Of a stretch of DNA of 64,000 nt, positions 19,561 through 27,434 are shown piece after piece. Position numbers and translations under genes: made by a program. The stretch lies in the NCBI RefSeq assembly GCF_006491645.1, contig NZ_VDCZ01000003.1:186001-250000 (forward strand), read 5' to 3'. The notes under the pieces were generated by a model. The model was not told where the DNA came from. It made no database searches and saw only the letters and a list, made by a program, of their open reading frames with translations. Numbering within the stretch: the first letter of the stretch is position 1; every line of letters begins with the position of its first letter. The DNA is from Flavobacterium profundi (lineage in GTDB: Bacteria; Bacteroidota; Bacteroidia; Flavobacteriales; Flavobacteriaceae).

Positions 19561-19579
19561 TTTTAGTACTCTTTTTTCT

Positions 19580-19623
19580 GCAACAATTGTTGCCTACTAT
19601 CCATTATTTTTTTCTTAAATTTG
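19580..19623 (+). promoter_or_regulatory. pruA promoter with a perfect palindromic operator
   Basis: A perfect 14-bp palindrome GCAACAATTGTTGC (19580-19593) lies 22 bp before a full -7 box TAAATTTG (19616-19623). Placing the transcript start 4 bp after the box centres the palindrome near -40. The right arm supplies a TTG at -33. There is no T-run after it, so it is not a terminator of apaG. Confidence 0.6.
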
Positions 19624-19661
19624 CCCATCAACATATACTAATTCATTAAAAATAATATCTT

Positions 19662-21290
19662 ATGTTAAAAGGATTTTTTAACGTTCCAAAAGCAGTAAAT
19701 GAACCTGTTAAAGCATATGCAGTTGGCTCAAAAGAAAGAGAAGCAGTTGCAAATGCTTACAAAGAAATGTGGAATTCCAAAATTGAGGTTCCATTATACA
19801 TTGGTGACCAAGAAATAAAAACAGGTAATACCCGTAACATGTCGGCTCCTCATGACCACCAACATATTGTAGGAACTTACCATTTAGCAGAAAAATCACA
19901 TATTACACAAGCCATAGATAACGCTCTTGAAACCAGAAAAAAATGGGCAGCCATATCATGGGAAAACAGAGCAGCCATCTTTTTAAAAGCTGCCGAATTA
20001 ATTGCTGGACCTTACCGCGCAAAAATTAATGCAGCAACGATGATTGCACAATCTAAAACGATTCATCAAGCAGAAATTGATGCAGCTTGTGAATTAATTG
20101 ATTTCTTACGTTTCAATGTGGAATACATGACACAAATCTACAAAGAACAACCAAATTCTGATTCTTCAACTTGGAACAGATTAGAACATAGACCTTTAGA
20201 AGGTTTTATCTATGCAATTACTCCTTTTAACTTTACAGCTATTGCAGCCAACTTACCCGCTAGTGCGGCTATGATGGGGAATGTAGTCGTTTGGAAACCA
20301 AGTGATAGCCAAGTGTTTTCTGCAAAAGTAATTATTGATATTTTCAAAGAAGCAGGATTACCAAATGGCGTAATCAATGTAGTATTTGGTGATGCTATCA
20401 TGATTACAGATACTATTTTAGCTAGTCCAGATTTTGCAGGCATTCATTTCACGGGTTCCACCCATGTATTCAAAGACATTTGGGCTAAAATTGGAAATAA
20501 CATCGACACCTACAAAACTTATCCTAGAATTGTAGGCGAAACTGGTGGTAAAGATTTTATCATTGCACATCCATCTGCTAATGCAAAACAAGTAACTACT
20601 GGTATTACACGAGGCGCTTTTGAATTCCAAGGTCAAAAATGTAGTGCCGCTTCAAGAGTTTATATTCCACAAAGTTTGTGGCCTGCAGTGAAGAATCAAT
20701 TGGAAACAGATTTAAAATCAATGAAAATGGGATCTCCAGAAGATATGTCAAATTTCATTACCGCTGTAATTCATGAAGGTTCTTTCGATAAATTAACCTC
20801 TTACATTGATCAAGCTAAAAAAGATGCCGATGCAGAAGTTATTTTTGGTGGAAACTATGACAAATCAAAAGGATATTTTATTGAACCGACGGTTATTTTG
20901 ACTACAAATCCAAAATACACCACAATGGAAACTGAATTATTTGGCCCAGTAGTTACTATTTATGTATACGAAGATGCAAAATGGTCTGAAACCCTAAAAT
21001 TAGTAGATGAAACTTCTGAATACGCTTTAACCGGAGCCGTGTTTAGTACCGATAGATTTGCCATTGAAGAAGCGACTGTAGCTTTACAAAATTGCGCAGG
21101 AAACTTCTACATTAATGACAAACCAACTGGTGCAGTTGTAGGTTGCCAACCTTTTGGAGGTGCTAGAGCATCTGGAACAAATGACAAAGCAGGTTCGGTA
21201 TTGAACTTATTACGTTGGGTTTCTCCAAGAACAATTAAAGAAACCTTTGTTACACAAGAAGATTATAGATATCCTTTCTTAGGAAATTAA
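19662..21290 (+). CDS. pruA: L-glutamate gamma-semialdehyde (1-pyrroline-5-carboxylate) dehydrogenase
   Basis: A 542-residue aldehyde dehydrogenase that oxidises glutamate semialdehyde to glutamate with NAD+, the second step of proline catabolism. Visible features are FNFTAIAANLPAS, VVWKPSD, the glutamate in VGETGGKDF, the catalytic cysteine in FQGQKCSAASR, and ELFGPVV and CQPFGGARASGTNDKAG near the C-terminus. Length and the MLKGFFNVPKAVNEPV start fit the monofunctional long type of this enzyme. No proline dehydrogenase gene is present here. It is preceded by a palindromic operator and followed by a strong terminator. Confidence 0.95.
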   Translation: MLKGFFNVPKAVNEPVKAYAVGSKEREAVANAYKEMWNSKIEVPLYIGDQEIKTGNTRNMSAPHDHQHIVGTYHLAEKSHITQAIDNALETRKKWAAISWENRAAIFLKAAELIAGPYRAKINAATMIAQSKTIHQAEIDAACELIDFLRFNVEYMTQIYKEQPNSDSSTWNRLEHRPLEGFIYAITPFNFTAIAANLPASAAMMGNVVVWKPSDSQVFSAKVIIDIFKEAGLPNGVINVVFGDAIMITDTILASPDFAGIHFTGSTHVFKDIWAKIGNNIDTYKTYPRIVGETGGKDFIIAHPSANAKQVTTGITRGAFEFQGQKCSAASRVYIPQSLWPAVKNQLETDLKSMKMGSPEDMSNFITAVIHEGSFDKLTSYIDQAKKDADAEVIFGGNYDKSKGYFIEPTVILTTNPKYTTMETELFGPVVTIYVYEDAKWSETLKLVDETSEYALTGAVFSTDRFAIEEATVALQNCAGNFYINDKPTGAVVGCQPFGGARASGTNDKAGSVLNLLRWVSPRTIKETFVTQEDYRYPFLGN

Positions 21291-21306
21291 AAGAACTATT
21301 TTATAT

Positions 21307-21337
21307 AAAAAACGCTATCGAAAAGATAGCGTTTTTT
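21307..21337 (+). terminator. Terminator after pruA
   Basis: Perfect 13-bp stem (AAAAAACGCTATC / GATAGCGTTTTTT) with a 5-nt loop, ending in a T-run. Confidence 0.92.
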
Positions 21338-21436
21338 ATACTATTCATTTAAAAGCAAATCTTTTTAAAAAAAGCATCCATTTAAATTAACAAAAAAATA
21401 ACTATTCGAAATCTATGATAAAAAGGAATTTAAAAT

Positions 21437-21468
21437 TATATTTGAAAATGTCAGGAACTCAACTGACA
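21437..21468 (+). promoter_or_regulatory. -7 box and inverted repeat upstream of the leader-peptide gene
   Basis: TATATTTG (21437-21444) is a full TAnnTTTG match. Five bases later comes an inverted repeat TGTCAG-N8-CTGACA (21449-21468), which would fall at the transcript start or just inside the leader. The ATG at 21509 is about 60 nt downstream. Confidence 0.45.
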
Positions 21469-21508
21469 ATAAATACTTGAGAATTTTTGTTTATTTTAAT
21501 CTTAAATT

Positions 21509-21724
21509 ATGAAAAAATCGATTCTAAATTTAGAAAGTGTTAAAATACTTTCTAAAAATCAAATGAAAAAAATAAACGGTTCTGAAAGAACATGTTACAA
21601 AGAATTCGGGACCATGGTAGACGCTAATGGTAATTCATCAAACGACATTATTATTACATGCTTTAATGACAATGGAACAGTAACACACTACAATGTTTTA
21701 GGAAAAGAAGTCTATTGTCCATAA
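21509..21724 (+). CDS. Small peptide with a bacteriocin-type (double-glycine-like) leader
   Basis: A 71-residue peptide. Residues 1-25 (MKKSILNLESVKILSKNQ then MKKINGS) have the pattern of Bacteroidota bacteriocin-type leaders, usually MKK-I-L-x-L-x-x-v-x-x-L-S-K-x-x-x-K-x-I-x-GG. Here the end is GS rather than GG. The remaining 46 residues are polar and hold three cysteines (C29, C51 and C70, the last being next to last), with TCYKEFG, TCFNDNG and EVYCP. It has no signal peptide of the Sec type. A TlpA-like thioredoxin lipoprotein follows after a hairpin. It could be a secreted natural-product precursor or a short exported peptide; no peptidase-transporter or modifying enzyme is in the window. 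Confidence 0.65.
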   Translation: MKKSILNLESVKILSKNQMKKINGSERTCYKEFGTMVDANGNSSNDIIITCFNDNGTVTHYNVLGKEVYCP

Positions 21725-21752
21725 TTTTAAAAAACACAAACATTAATCAAAT

Positions 21753-21782
21753 TAAGTTGTTTATAATACAATAAACAACTTA
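21753..21782 (+). terminator. Intercistronic hairpin (partial terminator or processing site)
   Basis: Perfect 12-bp stem (TAAGTTGTTTAT / ATAAACAACTTA) with a 6-nt loop, followed by GTTTTC. It lies between the leader-peptide gene and the TlpA gene. The T-run is short, so partial termination or RNA processing is as likely as full termination. Confidence 0.6.
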
Positions 21783-21828
21783 GTTTTCTGAAATTTTAAT
21801 TCAAAATTTTTAGTAGAATATTAAAATC

Positions 21829-22695
21829 ATGATACGAATAACTATATTTTTTATTTTATTAACAATACTTTCATGTAACAAAAAAACAAAAAATAAGATT
21901 GAAATTGAATTTAAAAAACCAATGACTATTAACTTTATAAGTTATGATTCACTTGATTTATTAAAGGATGAAGTAGTCTATAATGATTATAATACTTTAA
22001 ATGCAAGATTTAATTTTGAAAATGATACTATTTCGCTTTTTTTAATTGATTCTAACCATAATAAAGTATTTAATGATTCTACAGATATACTATTTATAAG
22101 CCCTAGTTGTCATGACAAACCGAAAAATATAAATTTCAACAATAAATTAGGAATAAAAAGTTCAAGATTATTTTCTAATAATGGTATTGCTTTTTCTGTT
22201 GAAAATATTATAAAAACCAAGACTAGTTACAAAGCTAAAATTAAGAAACTAGATTCTAATTATAAAATTCCTAATGAAAATAAAATGATTAGTAGAATTC
22301 CGAATTTAAATTTTACAAATTTAGAAAATAAGAGTTTAAAATTTATTGATTTCAAAGATCAAGACAAATTGATATATGTTGAGTTTTGGGCAACTTGGTG
22401 TACTCCTTGTATTGCAATGATACCTGAAATAAAAAAAATGAAGAATGAGTATTCTAATGATTTAGAAATAATTACTATTCATGCCGAAAGAAGATTTGAT
22501 TTAAAAAAAATAAATGAATTTGTAGAAAAATATCAAATGAATTGGACTAATGGAATATCAACTGTTGAAATAAATAACAGTTTTAATTGTGGAGCATATC
22601 CAAAAGGATTTCTTTTTAATCAAAATGGAAAATTACTAATTTATGATGCAACACCAATCCTTATAAAAGATTATTTAAAAAATAAAACTCCTTAA
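21829..22695 (+). CDS. TlpA-like thioredoxin-fold lipoprotein
   Basis: A 288-residue protein with a lipobox (LTILSC, Cys16), so it should be anchored on the periplasmic side. The C-terminal domain from about residue 160 is thioredoxin-like, with YVEFWATWCTPCIAM carrying the redox pair C191-x-x-C194, and GAYPKGFLFNQNG near the cis-proline position. The N-terminal 140 residues are a lineage-specific domain of the kind that precedes TlpA-like domains in Bacteroidota. It would act as a thiol-disulfide oxidoreductase. It lies 104 bp after the Cys-containing leader-peptide gene, which makes that peptide a candidate substrate (inference). Confidence 0.82.
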   Translation: MIRITIFFILLTILSCNKKTKNKIEIEFKKPMTINFISYDSLDLLKDEVVYNDYNTLNARFNFENDTISLFLIDSNHNKVFNDSTDILFISPSCHDKPKNINFNNKLGIKSSRLFSNNGIAFSVENIIKTKTSYKAKIKKLDSNYKIPNENKMISRIPNLNFTNLENKSLKFIDFKDQDKLIYVEFWATWCTPCIAMIPEIKKMKNEYSNDLEIITIHAERRFDLKKINEFVEKYQMNWTNGISTVEINNSFNCGAYPKGFLFNQNGKLLIYDATPILIKDYLKNKTP

Positions 22696-22712
22696 TCTTT
22701 ATCAAAAAGATA

Positions 22713-23342
22713 TTATTTCTTATGTTTTAAAGGCAAATAGACTACTTTTTTAGTTTCAAAAAAATCTTCTTCAAAAAAATCAGCTAAATTATATTGAACC
22801 GCATTGGGAAAAGCTGTCAATTCATCTGCTAAATCACCGCCTTTTAAATATAAGATTCCATTTTTCAATTCGTGTTTCGAATCTTTAACGGTTCTATCAG
22901 CAACCCATTTCACAAAATCAGGCATATTAGTAACGGCACGACTTACAATAAAATCAAAATTCCATTTTACCAATTCGGCTCTTTTCTGTTCCGCAACTAC
23001 ATTTTTTAACTCTAAAGCCTTAGCTACTTCTTGAACAACTTTTATTTTCTTTGCAATTACATCAATAAGATAAAATTCAACTTCAGGATACATAATCGCT
23101 AATGGAATTCCTGGAAAGCCTCCTCCTGTTCCCACATCCATAATCTTACTCCCTTTTTTAAATTCTAAAATTTTAGTTATCCCTAAAGAATGCAGTACAT
23201 GTCTCACATACAATTCTTCAATATCTTTTCTTGAAATTACATTTATTTTGGCATTCCAATCTTCATACAGCTCTTTTAACATCTCAAATTGCTTCATTTG
23301 ATGCTCGGTAAGATTAGGGAAATATTTTAAAATTAACTCCAT
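22713..23342 (-). CDS. rsmG: 16S rRNA (guanine(527)-N7)-methyltransferase
   Basis: A 209-residue SAM-dependent methyltransferase acting on G527 of 16S rRNA. The SAM motif DVGTGGGFPGIPLAI is intact, with NVISRKDIEELYVRHVLHSL before it and FDFIVSRAVTNMP after it, all diagnostic. The frame is open 12 codons further upstream, but a -7 box (23358-23365) lies there, so the ATG at 23342 (MELILKYFPNLTEHQ) is chosen. It is convergent with the TlpA gene and divergent from the desaturase. Confidence 0.95.
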   Translation of the reverse strand: MELILKYFPNLTEHQMKQFEMLKELYEDWNAKINVISRKDIEELYVRHVLHSLGITKILEFKKGSKIMDVGTGGGFPGIPLAIMYPEVEFYLIDVIAKKIKVVQEVAKALELKNVVAEQKRAELVKWNFDFIVSRAVTNMPDFVKWVADRTVKDSKHELKNGILYLKGGDLADELTAFPNAVQYNLADFFEEDFFETKKVVYLPLKHKK

Positions 23343-23357
23343 TGCTTTTTTTTGTTG

Positions 23358-23365
23358 CAAAAATA
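23358..23365 (-). promoter_or_regulatory. -7 box (TATTTTTG) for rsmG
   Basis: On the minus strand TATTTTTG ends 15 bp before the ATG at 23342, which predicts a leader of about 12 nt and decides the start codon. Confidence 0.5.
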
Positions 23366-23418
23366 CATTTTTTAACAAACAATTAGGTTAAAATACGAAG
23401 TCTAATAGAGATAATTAT

Positions 23419-23426
23419 TATCTTTG
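23419..23426 (+). promoter_or_regulatory. -7 box (TATCTTTG) for the desaturase gene
   Basis: Full TAnnTTTG match, 29 bp before the ATG at 23456, in the divergent region with rsmG. Confidence 0.5.
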
Positions 23427-23455
23427 GTCACAAACAAAGCTTTAGATTAAAAAAA

Positions 23456-24553
23456 ATGAATACAAAAACCCCTATTTTCTCAAAAACAGATAACGCTAAG
23501 TTTTTCAGAACTTTAAATAAACGAGTTAACGATTATTTTAAGGAAAGAAACTTAAAAAGAACGGGCAACTGGAAGTTGCATTTAAAAACAATTATAATGT
23601 TTACTTTATTTTTAGCACCCTATTTCTTTTTAATTTCTTTAGAAATGCCTTTTTGGGTTTATTTACTTTTAAGCATCACTATTGGTGTAGGAATGGCAGG
23701 AGTTGGGATGAATGTAATGCACGATGGTAATCATGGATCGTATTCAACCAAATCTTGGGTAAATAAATTTATGGGAGGAAGTATCTACATTTTAGCTGGA
23801 AATGTATACAACTGGCAAGTACAACATAATGTTTTACATCACACTTATACGAACATACCAGGTCATGATGAAGATTTAGATGCAGGAAGAATTATTCGTT
23901 TTACCAATGAAGCGAAGTGGTATAAATTCCATAGGTTCCAACATTATTATTCTGTGTTTTTATACGGATTATTAACATTCAATTGGGCTTTAACAACTGA
24001 TTTTAAACAAATGAGCGGGTATTTAAAAAGAAATCTCTCATATGGTACATTAAAAAGTCCAAAAATCTTATGGACTACTTTAGTTATTACTAAAATTATT
24101 TATTTTTCCATTTGGATAGTAATTCCAATGGTAATGGGAATTGTATGGTGGAAAGTATTAATTGGTTTCTTCGTGATGCATTATACAGCTGGATTAATCT
24201 TAAGTATTATTTTTCAGTTAGCTCATGTTGTAGAGGAAACTACGAATCCAATTCCTTCAGCTGAAACCGGAGAAATTGAAAACACTTGGGCAATTCATCA
24301 ATTATTTACTACTACAAACTTTGCTCCAAAAAATTGGATTGTAAATTGGTATACTGGTGGATTAAATCATCAAATTGAACATCATATTTTTCCAAATATT
24401 AGTCATATTCATTATGGTAAAATTGCAGAAATAGTAAAACAAACTGCTAAAGAATGCAACCTACCTTATTACGAATACAAGACAACTAGAAGCGCTATTA
24501 TTGCACATTTCAAGCATCTCAAACAACTAGGTCAACAACCACAATTAACATAA
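23456..24553 (+). CDS. Membrane fatty acid desaturase (acyl-lipid/acyl-CoA type)
   Basis: A 365-residue integral membrane di-iron enzyme that puts a double bond into acyl chains. The three histidine boxes are present: HDGNHGS near residue 91, HNVLHHTY near 124, and GGLNHQIEHHIFP near 300. The last has the QIEHH form seen in front-end and related desaturases. About four membrane helices lie in pairs around the boxes. No cytochrome b5 domain is fused, so an external electron donor is needed. It has its own promoter and is followed by a compact hairpin. Regioselectivity cannot be read from sequence. Confidence 0.9.
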   Translation: MNTKTPIFSKTDNAKFFRTLNKRVNDYFKERNLKRTGNWKLHLKTIIMFTLFLAPYFFLISLEMPFWVYLLLSITIGVGMAGVGMNVMHDGNHGSYSTKSWVNKFMGGSIYILAGNVYNWQVQHNVLHHTYTNIPGHDEDLDAGRIIRFTNEAKWYKFHRFQHYYSVFLYGLLTFNWALTTDFKQMSGYLKRNLSYGTLKSPKILWTTLVITKIIYFSIWIVIPMVMGIVWWKVLIGFFVMHYTAGLILSIIFQLAHVVEETTNPIPSAETGEIENTWAIHQLFTTTNFAPKNWIVNWYTGGLNHQIEHHIFPNISHIHYGKIAEIVKQTAKECNLPYYEYKTTRSAIIAHFKHLKQLGQQPQLT

Positions 24554-24558
24554 AATTG

Positions 24559-24578
24559 AGACGCGAGCAATCGCGTCT
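24559..24578 (+). terminator. Terminator after the desaturase gene
   Basis: 8-bp stem AGACGCGA / TCGCGTCT with a GCAA tetraloop and trailing TTTT. It is notably GC-rich for this genome. Confidence 0.82.
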
Positions 24579-24609
24579 TTTCTATAAACTATAATTAACA
24601 AACTACACA

Positions 24610-25794
24610 ATGAACGCATTATCAGATAGAATTAACAATTTATCTACATCGCAAACACTAGCAATGGCCGCTTTAGCTAGAGAATTAAAAGCACAAGGAA
24701 AAGATATTATTAGCTTAAGTTTAGGTGAACCCGATTTTAACACACCTGATTTCATTAAAGAGGCTGCCAAAAAAGCAATTGATGAAAATTACAGCACCTA
24801 CAGTCCTGTTGACGGTTATGTTGAATTAAAAGAAGCGATTTGTGAAAAATTCAAACGTGATAATGATTTAGATTATAAACCTGCAAACATTGTGGTTTCA
24901 ACAGGAGCAAAACAATCCTTATATAATATTGCTCAGGTAATGTTAAACGAAGGAGACGAAGTTATTTTACCCGCTCCTTATTGGGTATCGTATTTTGAAA
25001 TTATTAAACTTTCGGGTGGTACACCAGTTGAAGTACCCACTTCAGTCGAAAGTGATTTTAAAATAACTCCAGAACAATTGGAGAAAGCAATTACTCCGAA
25101 AACAAAAATGATGTGGTTTAGTTCTCCTTGTAACCCAAGTGGTTCTGTTTATAACAAAGAAGAATTAACCGCCATTTGTAAGGTTTTAGAAAAACATCCT
25201 AATATTTATGTAGTTTCTGACGAAATTTACGAACATATTAATTTCTCTGGAACATTTTGTAGTATTGGTTCCATTCCAGGAATGCAAGAAAGAACAATTA
25301 CTGTTAATGGTGTAGCAAAAGCATTTGCGATGACAGGATGGAGAATTGGATACATTGGTGCTCCTGAATTTATAGCAAAAGCATGTACTAAAATTCAAGG
25401 ACAAGTAACCAGTGGTGCTAATAGTATTGCGCAAAGAGCTACTATTACAGCTGTGGAAGCAGATCCAAAAGTATTAAACCATATGGTAGATGCCTTTCAC
25501 AAAAGAAGAGATTTAGTAGTGGGATTAATTCGAGAAATCCCAGGTTTAAAAATTAATGTTCCTGAAGGTGCATTTTACGTATTTCCAGATGTGTCTGAAT
25601 TCTTTGGTAAAACATTAAAAGGAACTAAAATTGAAAACGCAACCGATTTCTCTATGTATCTTTTAGCAGAAGCTAATGTTGCGACTGTAACGGGTGAAGC
25701 ATTTGGAAATCCAAATTGTATTCGTTTTTCTTATGCTACTAGCGAAGATTTATTAAAAGAAGCATTACGTAGAATAAAAGAAGCTTTATCTTAA
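24610..25794 (+). CDS. Class I PLP-dependent aminotransferase (aspartate aminotransferase type)
   Basis: A 394-residue cytoplasmic aminotransferase. It shows SLSLGEPDFNTPDFI at the start, STGAKQSLYNIAQ and LPAPYWVSYFEI for cofactor-phosphate and ring contacts, SSPCNPSG, SDEIYEHINF, the Schiff-base lysine in NGVAKAFAMTGWRIGYI and the carboxylate-binding arginine in CIRFSYATS. Closest in character to the prokaryotic aspartate aminotransferases (AspC/AatA subgroup I-gamma), but some members use other acceptors. No -7 box was found in the short gap after the desaturase terminator, so the promoter is unclear. Confidence 0.88.
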   Translation: MNALSDRINNLSTSQTLAMAALARELKAQGKDIISLSLGEPDFNTPDFIKEAAKKAIDENYSTYSPVDGYVELKEAICEKFKRDNDLDYKPANIVVSTGAKQSLYNIAQVMLNEGDEVILPAPYWVSYFEIIKLSGGTPVEVPTSVESDFKITPEQLEKAITPKTKMMWFSSPCNPSGSVYNKEELTAICKVLEKHPNIYVVSDEIYEHINFSGTFCSIGSIPGMQERTITVNGVAKAFAMTGWRIGYIGAPEFIAKACTKIQGQVTSGANSIAQRATITAVEADPKVLNHMVDAFHKRRDLVVGLIREIPGLKINVPEGAFYVFPDVSEFFGKTLKGTKIENATDFSMYLLAEANVATVTGEAFGNPNCIRFSYATSEDLLKEALRRIKEALS

Positions 25795-25818
25795 TATTAT
25801 AATAGATAATAAATATAT

Positions 25819-25848
25819 AAAAAGGAAACCTAAAACGGTTTCCTTTTT
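25819..25848. terminator. Bidirectional terminator
   Basis: Perfect 12-bp stem (AAAAAGGAAACC / GGTTTCCTTTTT) with a 6-nt loop between two convergent genes. Confidence 0.9.
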
Positions 25849-25862
25849 TCATTTAAGAAGAA

Positions 25863-26921
25863 TTAATTTCTATATAAAGAAGCAATATCTTTCACAATTG
25901 TTGTAGGAGAATGACAATCACAATTACTTAACCCTACTACATATATTTTTTTTTCAGGCAAATATATTGCCATCGACTTAAAACCAAAAATACTGCCACC
26001 ATGCTCATAAGTAAGACTTTCTCCTCTTTTAATAATATGCCAACCATATCCATACGCTATTGCTTCTCCGTTATTTAAGGTATAATTTTTAAAAATCATC
26101 TCTTTTGTTTTTTGTTTTACCAATGTATTTGCCTCAAGAGCTATTTGCCATTTTAATAAATCATCAACAGTAGACAATAAAGATCCTGAAGCATATGGCA
26201 AACTAAAACTAATGAATCTATTATTGATAAATTCTTCTTTTAAATGATAACCTGAAACTCTTTTTTTAATTATTTTTTCATGACTCGCATACGAGGAAGA
26301 ACTCATATTTAAAGGCTTAAAAATGTTTTCTTGAATAAATTCAGCATAGGATTGACCCGAAACAATTTCAATAATAGAACCTAAAATGACATAGCCTGAG
26401 TTATTGTATTTGTACATTTCTCCTGATTTAAAATCCATGGGGTCTTCTTTAAAAAAGGCAATCAATTCTTGAGGTGTTACTTCTTTTTTAGCAATCTCAT
26501 TAATGGTTTTTATCTTTGTAAAATCTTTAATTCCTGAAGTATGCGTTAACAAATGATGAATCGTAATTTTGTTACCTTGAGTGGGGTAATCTGGAAGATA
26601 TTGTACAATTTCATCTTCAAACTCTAATTTTTCCTGTTCCTCTAGCATGGCAATTGCTACTGCAGTAAACTGTTTTGTCATGGAACCGATTTCAAAAACA
26701 AAATCAGGTTGCATCCTAACATCTAATTCTAAATTGGCTTTACCAAAAGCTTTTCTATAGAGAATTTCTTGACCTTTTGCTACCAAAAAAACACCTCCAG
26801 GTTCATTTTCTTTAAATGTTTGACCAATAATACTATCCATTTTAGATGCAGCAATTTGCGAATAACTATTAACCTGAAAAGCTAAAAAAGCAATTAGAAA
26901 AAGGCTTGTAACTGTTCTCAT
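25863..26921 (-). CDS. Secreted serine hydrolase of the class C beta-lactamase/DD-peptidase fold
   Basis: A 352-residue exported protein with a signal peptide (about residues 1-22, ending NSYSQ). The catalytic SxxK is in EIGSMTKQFTA near residue 80, the second motif YxN is YKYNNSGYVIL, and the third is HGGSIFGF in the place of the K/H-T-G motif. This set defines the S12 family, which covers class C beta-lactamases, DD-peptidases and esterases. Substrate is unknown and resistance should not be assumed. It stands alone between two terminators. Confidence 0.87.
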   Translation of the reverse strand: MRTVTSLFLIAFLAFQVNSYSQIAASKMDSIIGQTFKENEPGGVFLVAKGQEILYRKAFGKANLELDVRMQPDFVFEIGSMTKQFTAVAIAMLEEQEKLEFEDEIVQYLPDYPTQGNKITIHHLLTHTSGIKDFTKIKTINEIAKKEVTPQELIAFFKEDPMDFKSGEMYKYNNSGYVILGSIIEIVSGQSYAEFIQENIFKPLNMSSSSYASHEKIIKKRVSGYHLKEEFINNRFISFSLPYASGSLLSTVDDLLKWQIALEANTLVKQKTKEMIFKNYTLNNGEAIAYGYGWHIIKRGESLTYEHGGSIFGFKSMAIYLPEKKIYVVGLSNCDCHSPTTIVKDIASLYRN

Positions 26922-26982
26922 ATAATTTTGATTGATGATGAATACTTTTTTAGACTTTAAAAAGACTACTATGGTTACAAAA

Positions 26983-27005
26983 AAAGCGAACTATTAGTTC
27001 GCTTT
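26983..27005 (-). terminator. Terminator of the sigma/anti-sigma operon
   Basis: 9-bp stem AAAGCGAAC / GTTCGCTTT with a 5-nt loop, 24 bp after the stop of the 134-residue gene. A T-run follows on the minus strand. Confidence 0.82.
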
Positions 27006-27029
27006 CATTTATTATCGAATTGTTTTGCA

Positions 27030-27434
27030 TTATAATTTTGTCTTTCGATTAAAATAAGACGTAATGAAAAACATTTGTAAAAGACTACATATAAAAAATA
27101 GGACTAGAGAAAAAGTAAGGGTTTTTGAAAATCTAATGCTCAAAAATAATTTATCCCAGCTATTTTGAAATACATTTTGAAAAAGGGATGCAGTTGTATT
27201 TTTAGTTTCTAGATTTCCTAAAAAATAAAAGGCTATACTTAAGAAAAAGGCAAATAAAACAGTAATTATTAGCCACATTTTCTTAGTTATTAATGGCGTG
27301 TACAATTTTCGAACAACTACCTCTTTTTCAATTTGTTGCATCACTTGTAATGTAAATCCTTCAGATGGTGATTCTAAATGGGATTTACGCATCAATTCCT
27401 TGATAAAATCTTCGTTATTTATTTCTTCTTTCAT
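27030..27434 (-). CDS. Putative anti-sigma factor, membrane protein
   Basis: A 134-residue protein with two hydrophobic segments (about residues 52-72 and 105-127) and a soluble N-terminus of about 45 residues (EDFIKELMRKSHLESPSEGF). It has no zinc-finger anti-sigma motif. Its start overlaps the ECF sigma gene by 20 bp, the usual arrangement for an anti-sigma factor, and the topology fits a membrane sensor with a cytosolic sigma-binding region. That role is inferred from context only. Confidence 0.6.
   Translation of the reverse strand: MKEEINNEDFIKELMRKSHLESPSEGFTLQVMQQIEKEVVVRKLYTPLITKKMWLIITVLFAFFLSIAFYFLGNLETKNTTASLFQNVFQNSWDKLFLSIRFSKTLTFSLVLFFICSLLQMFFITSYFNRKTKL

Noticed and set aside
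25863..26921. Beta-lactamase conferring resistance
   Set aside because: The SxxK and YxN motifs fit the S12 fold generally. The third motif is HGG rather than KTG, and many such proteins are esterases or peptidases.
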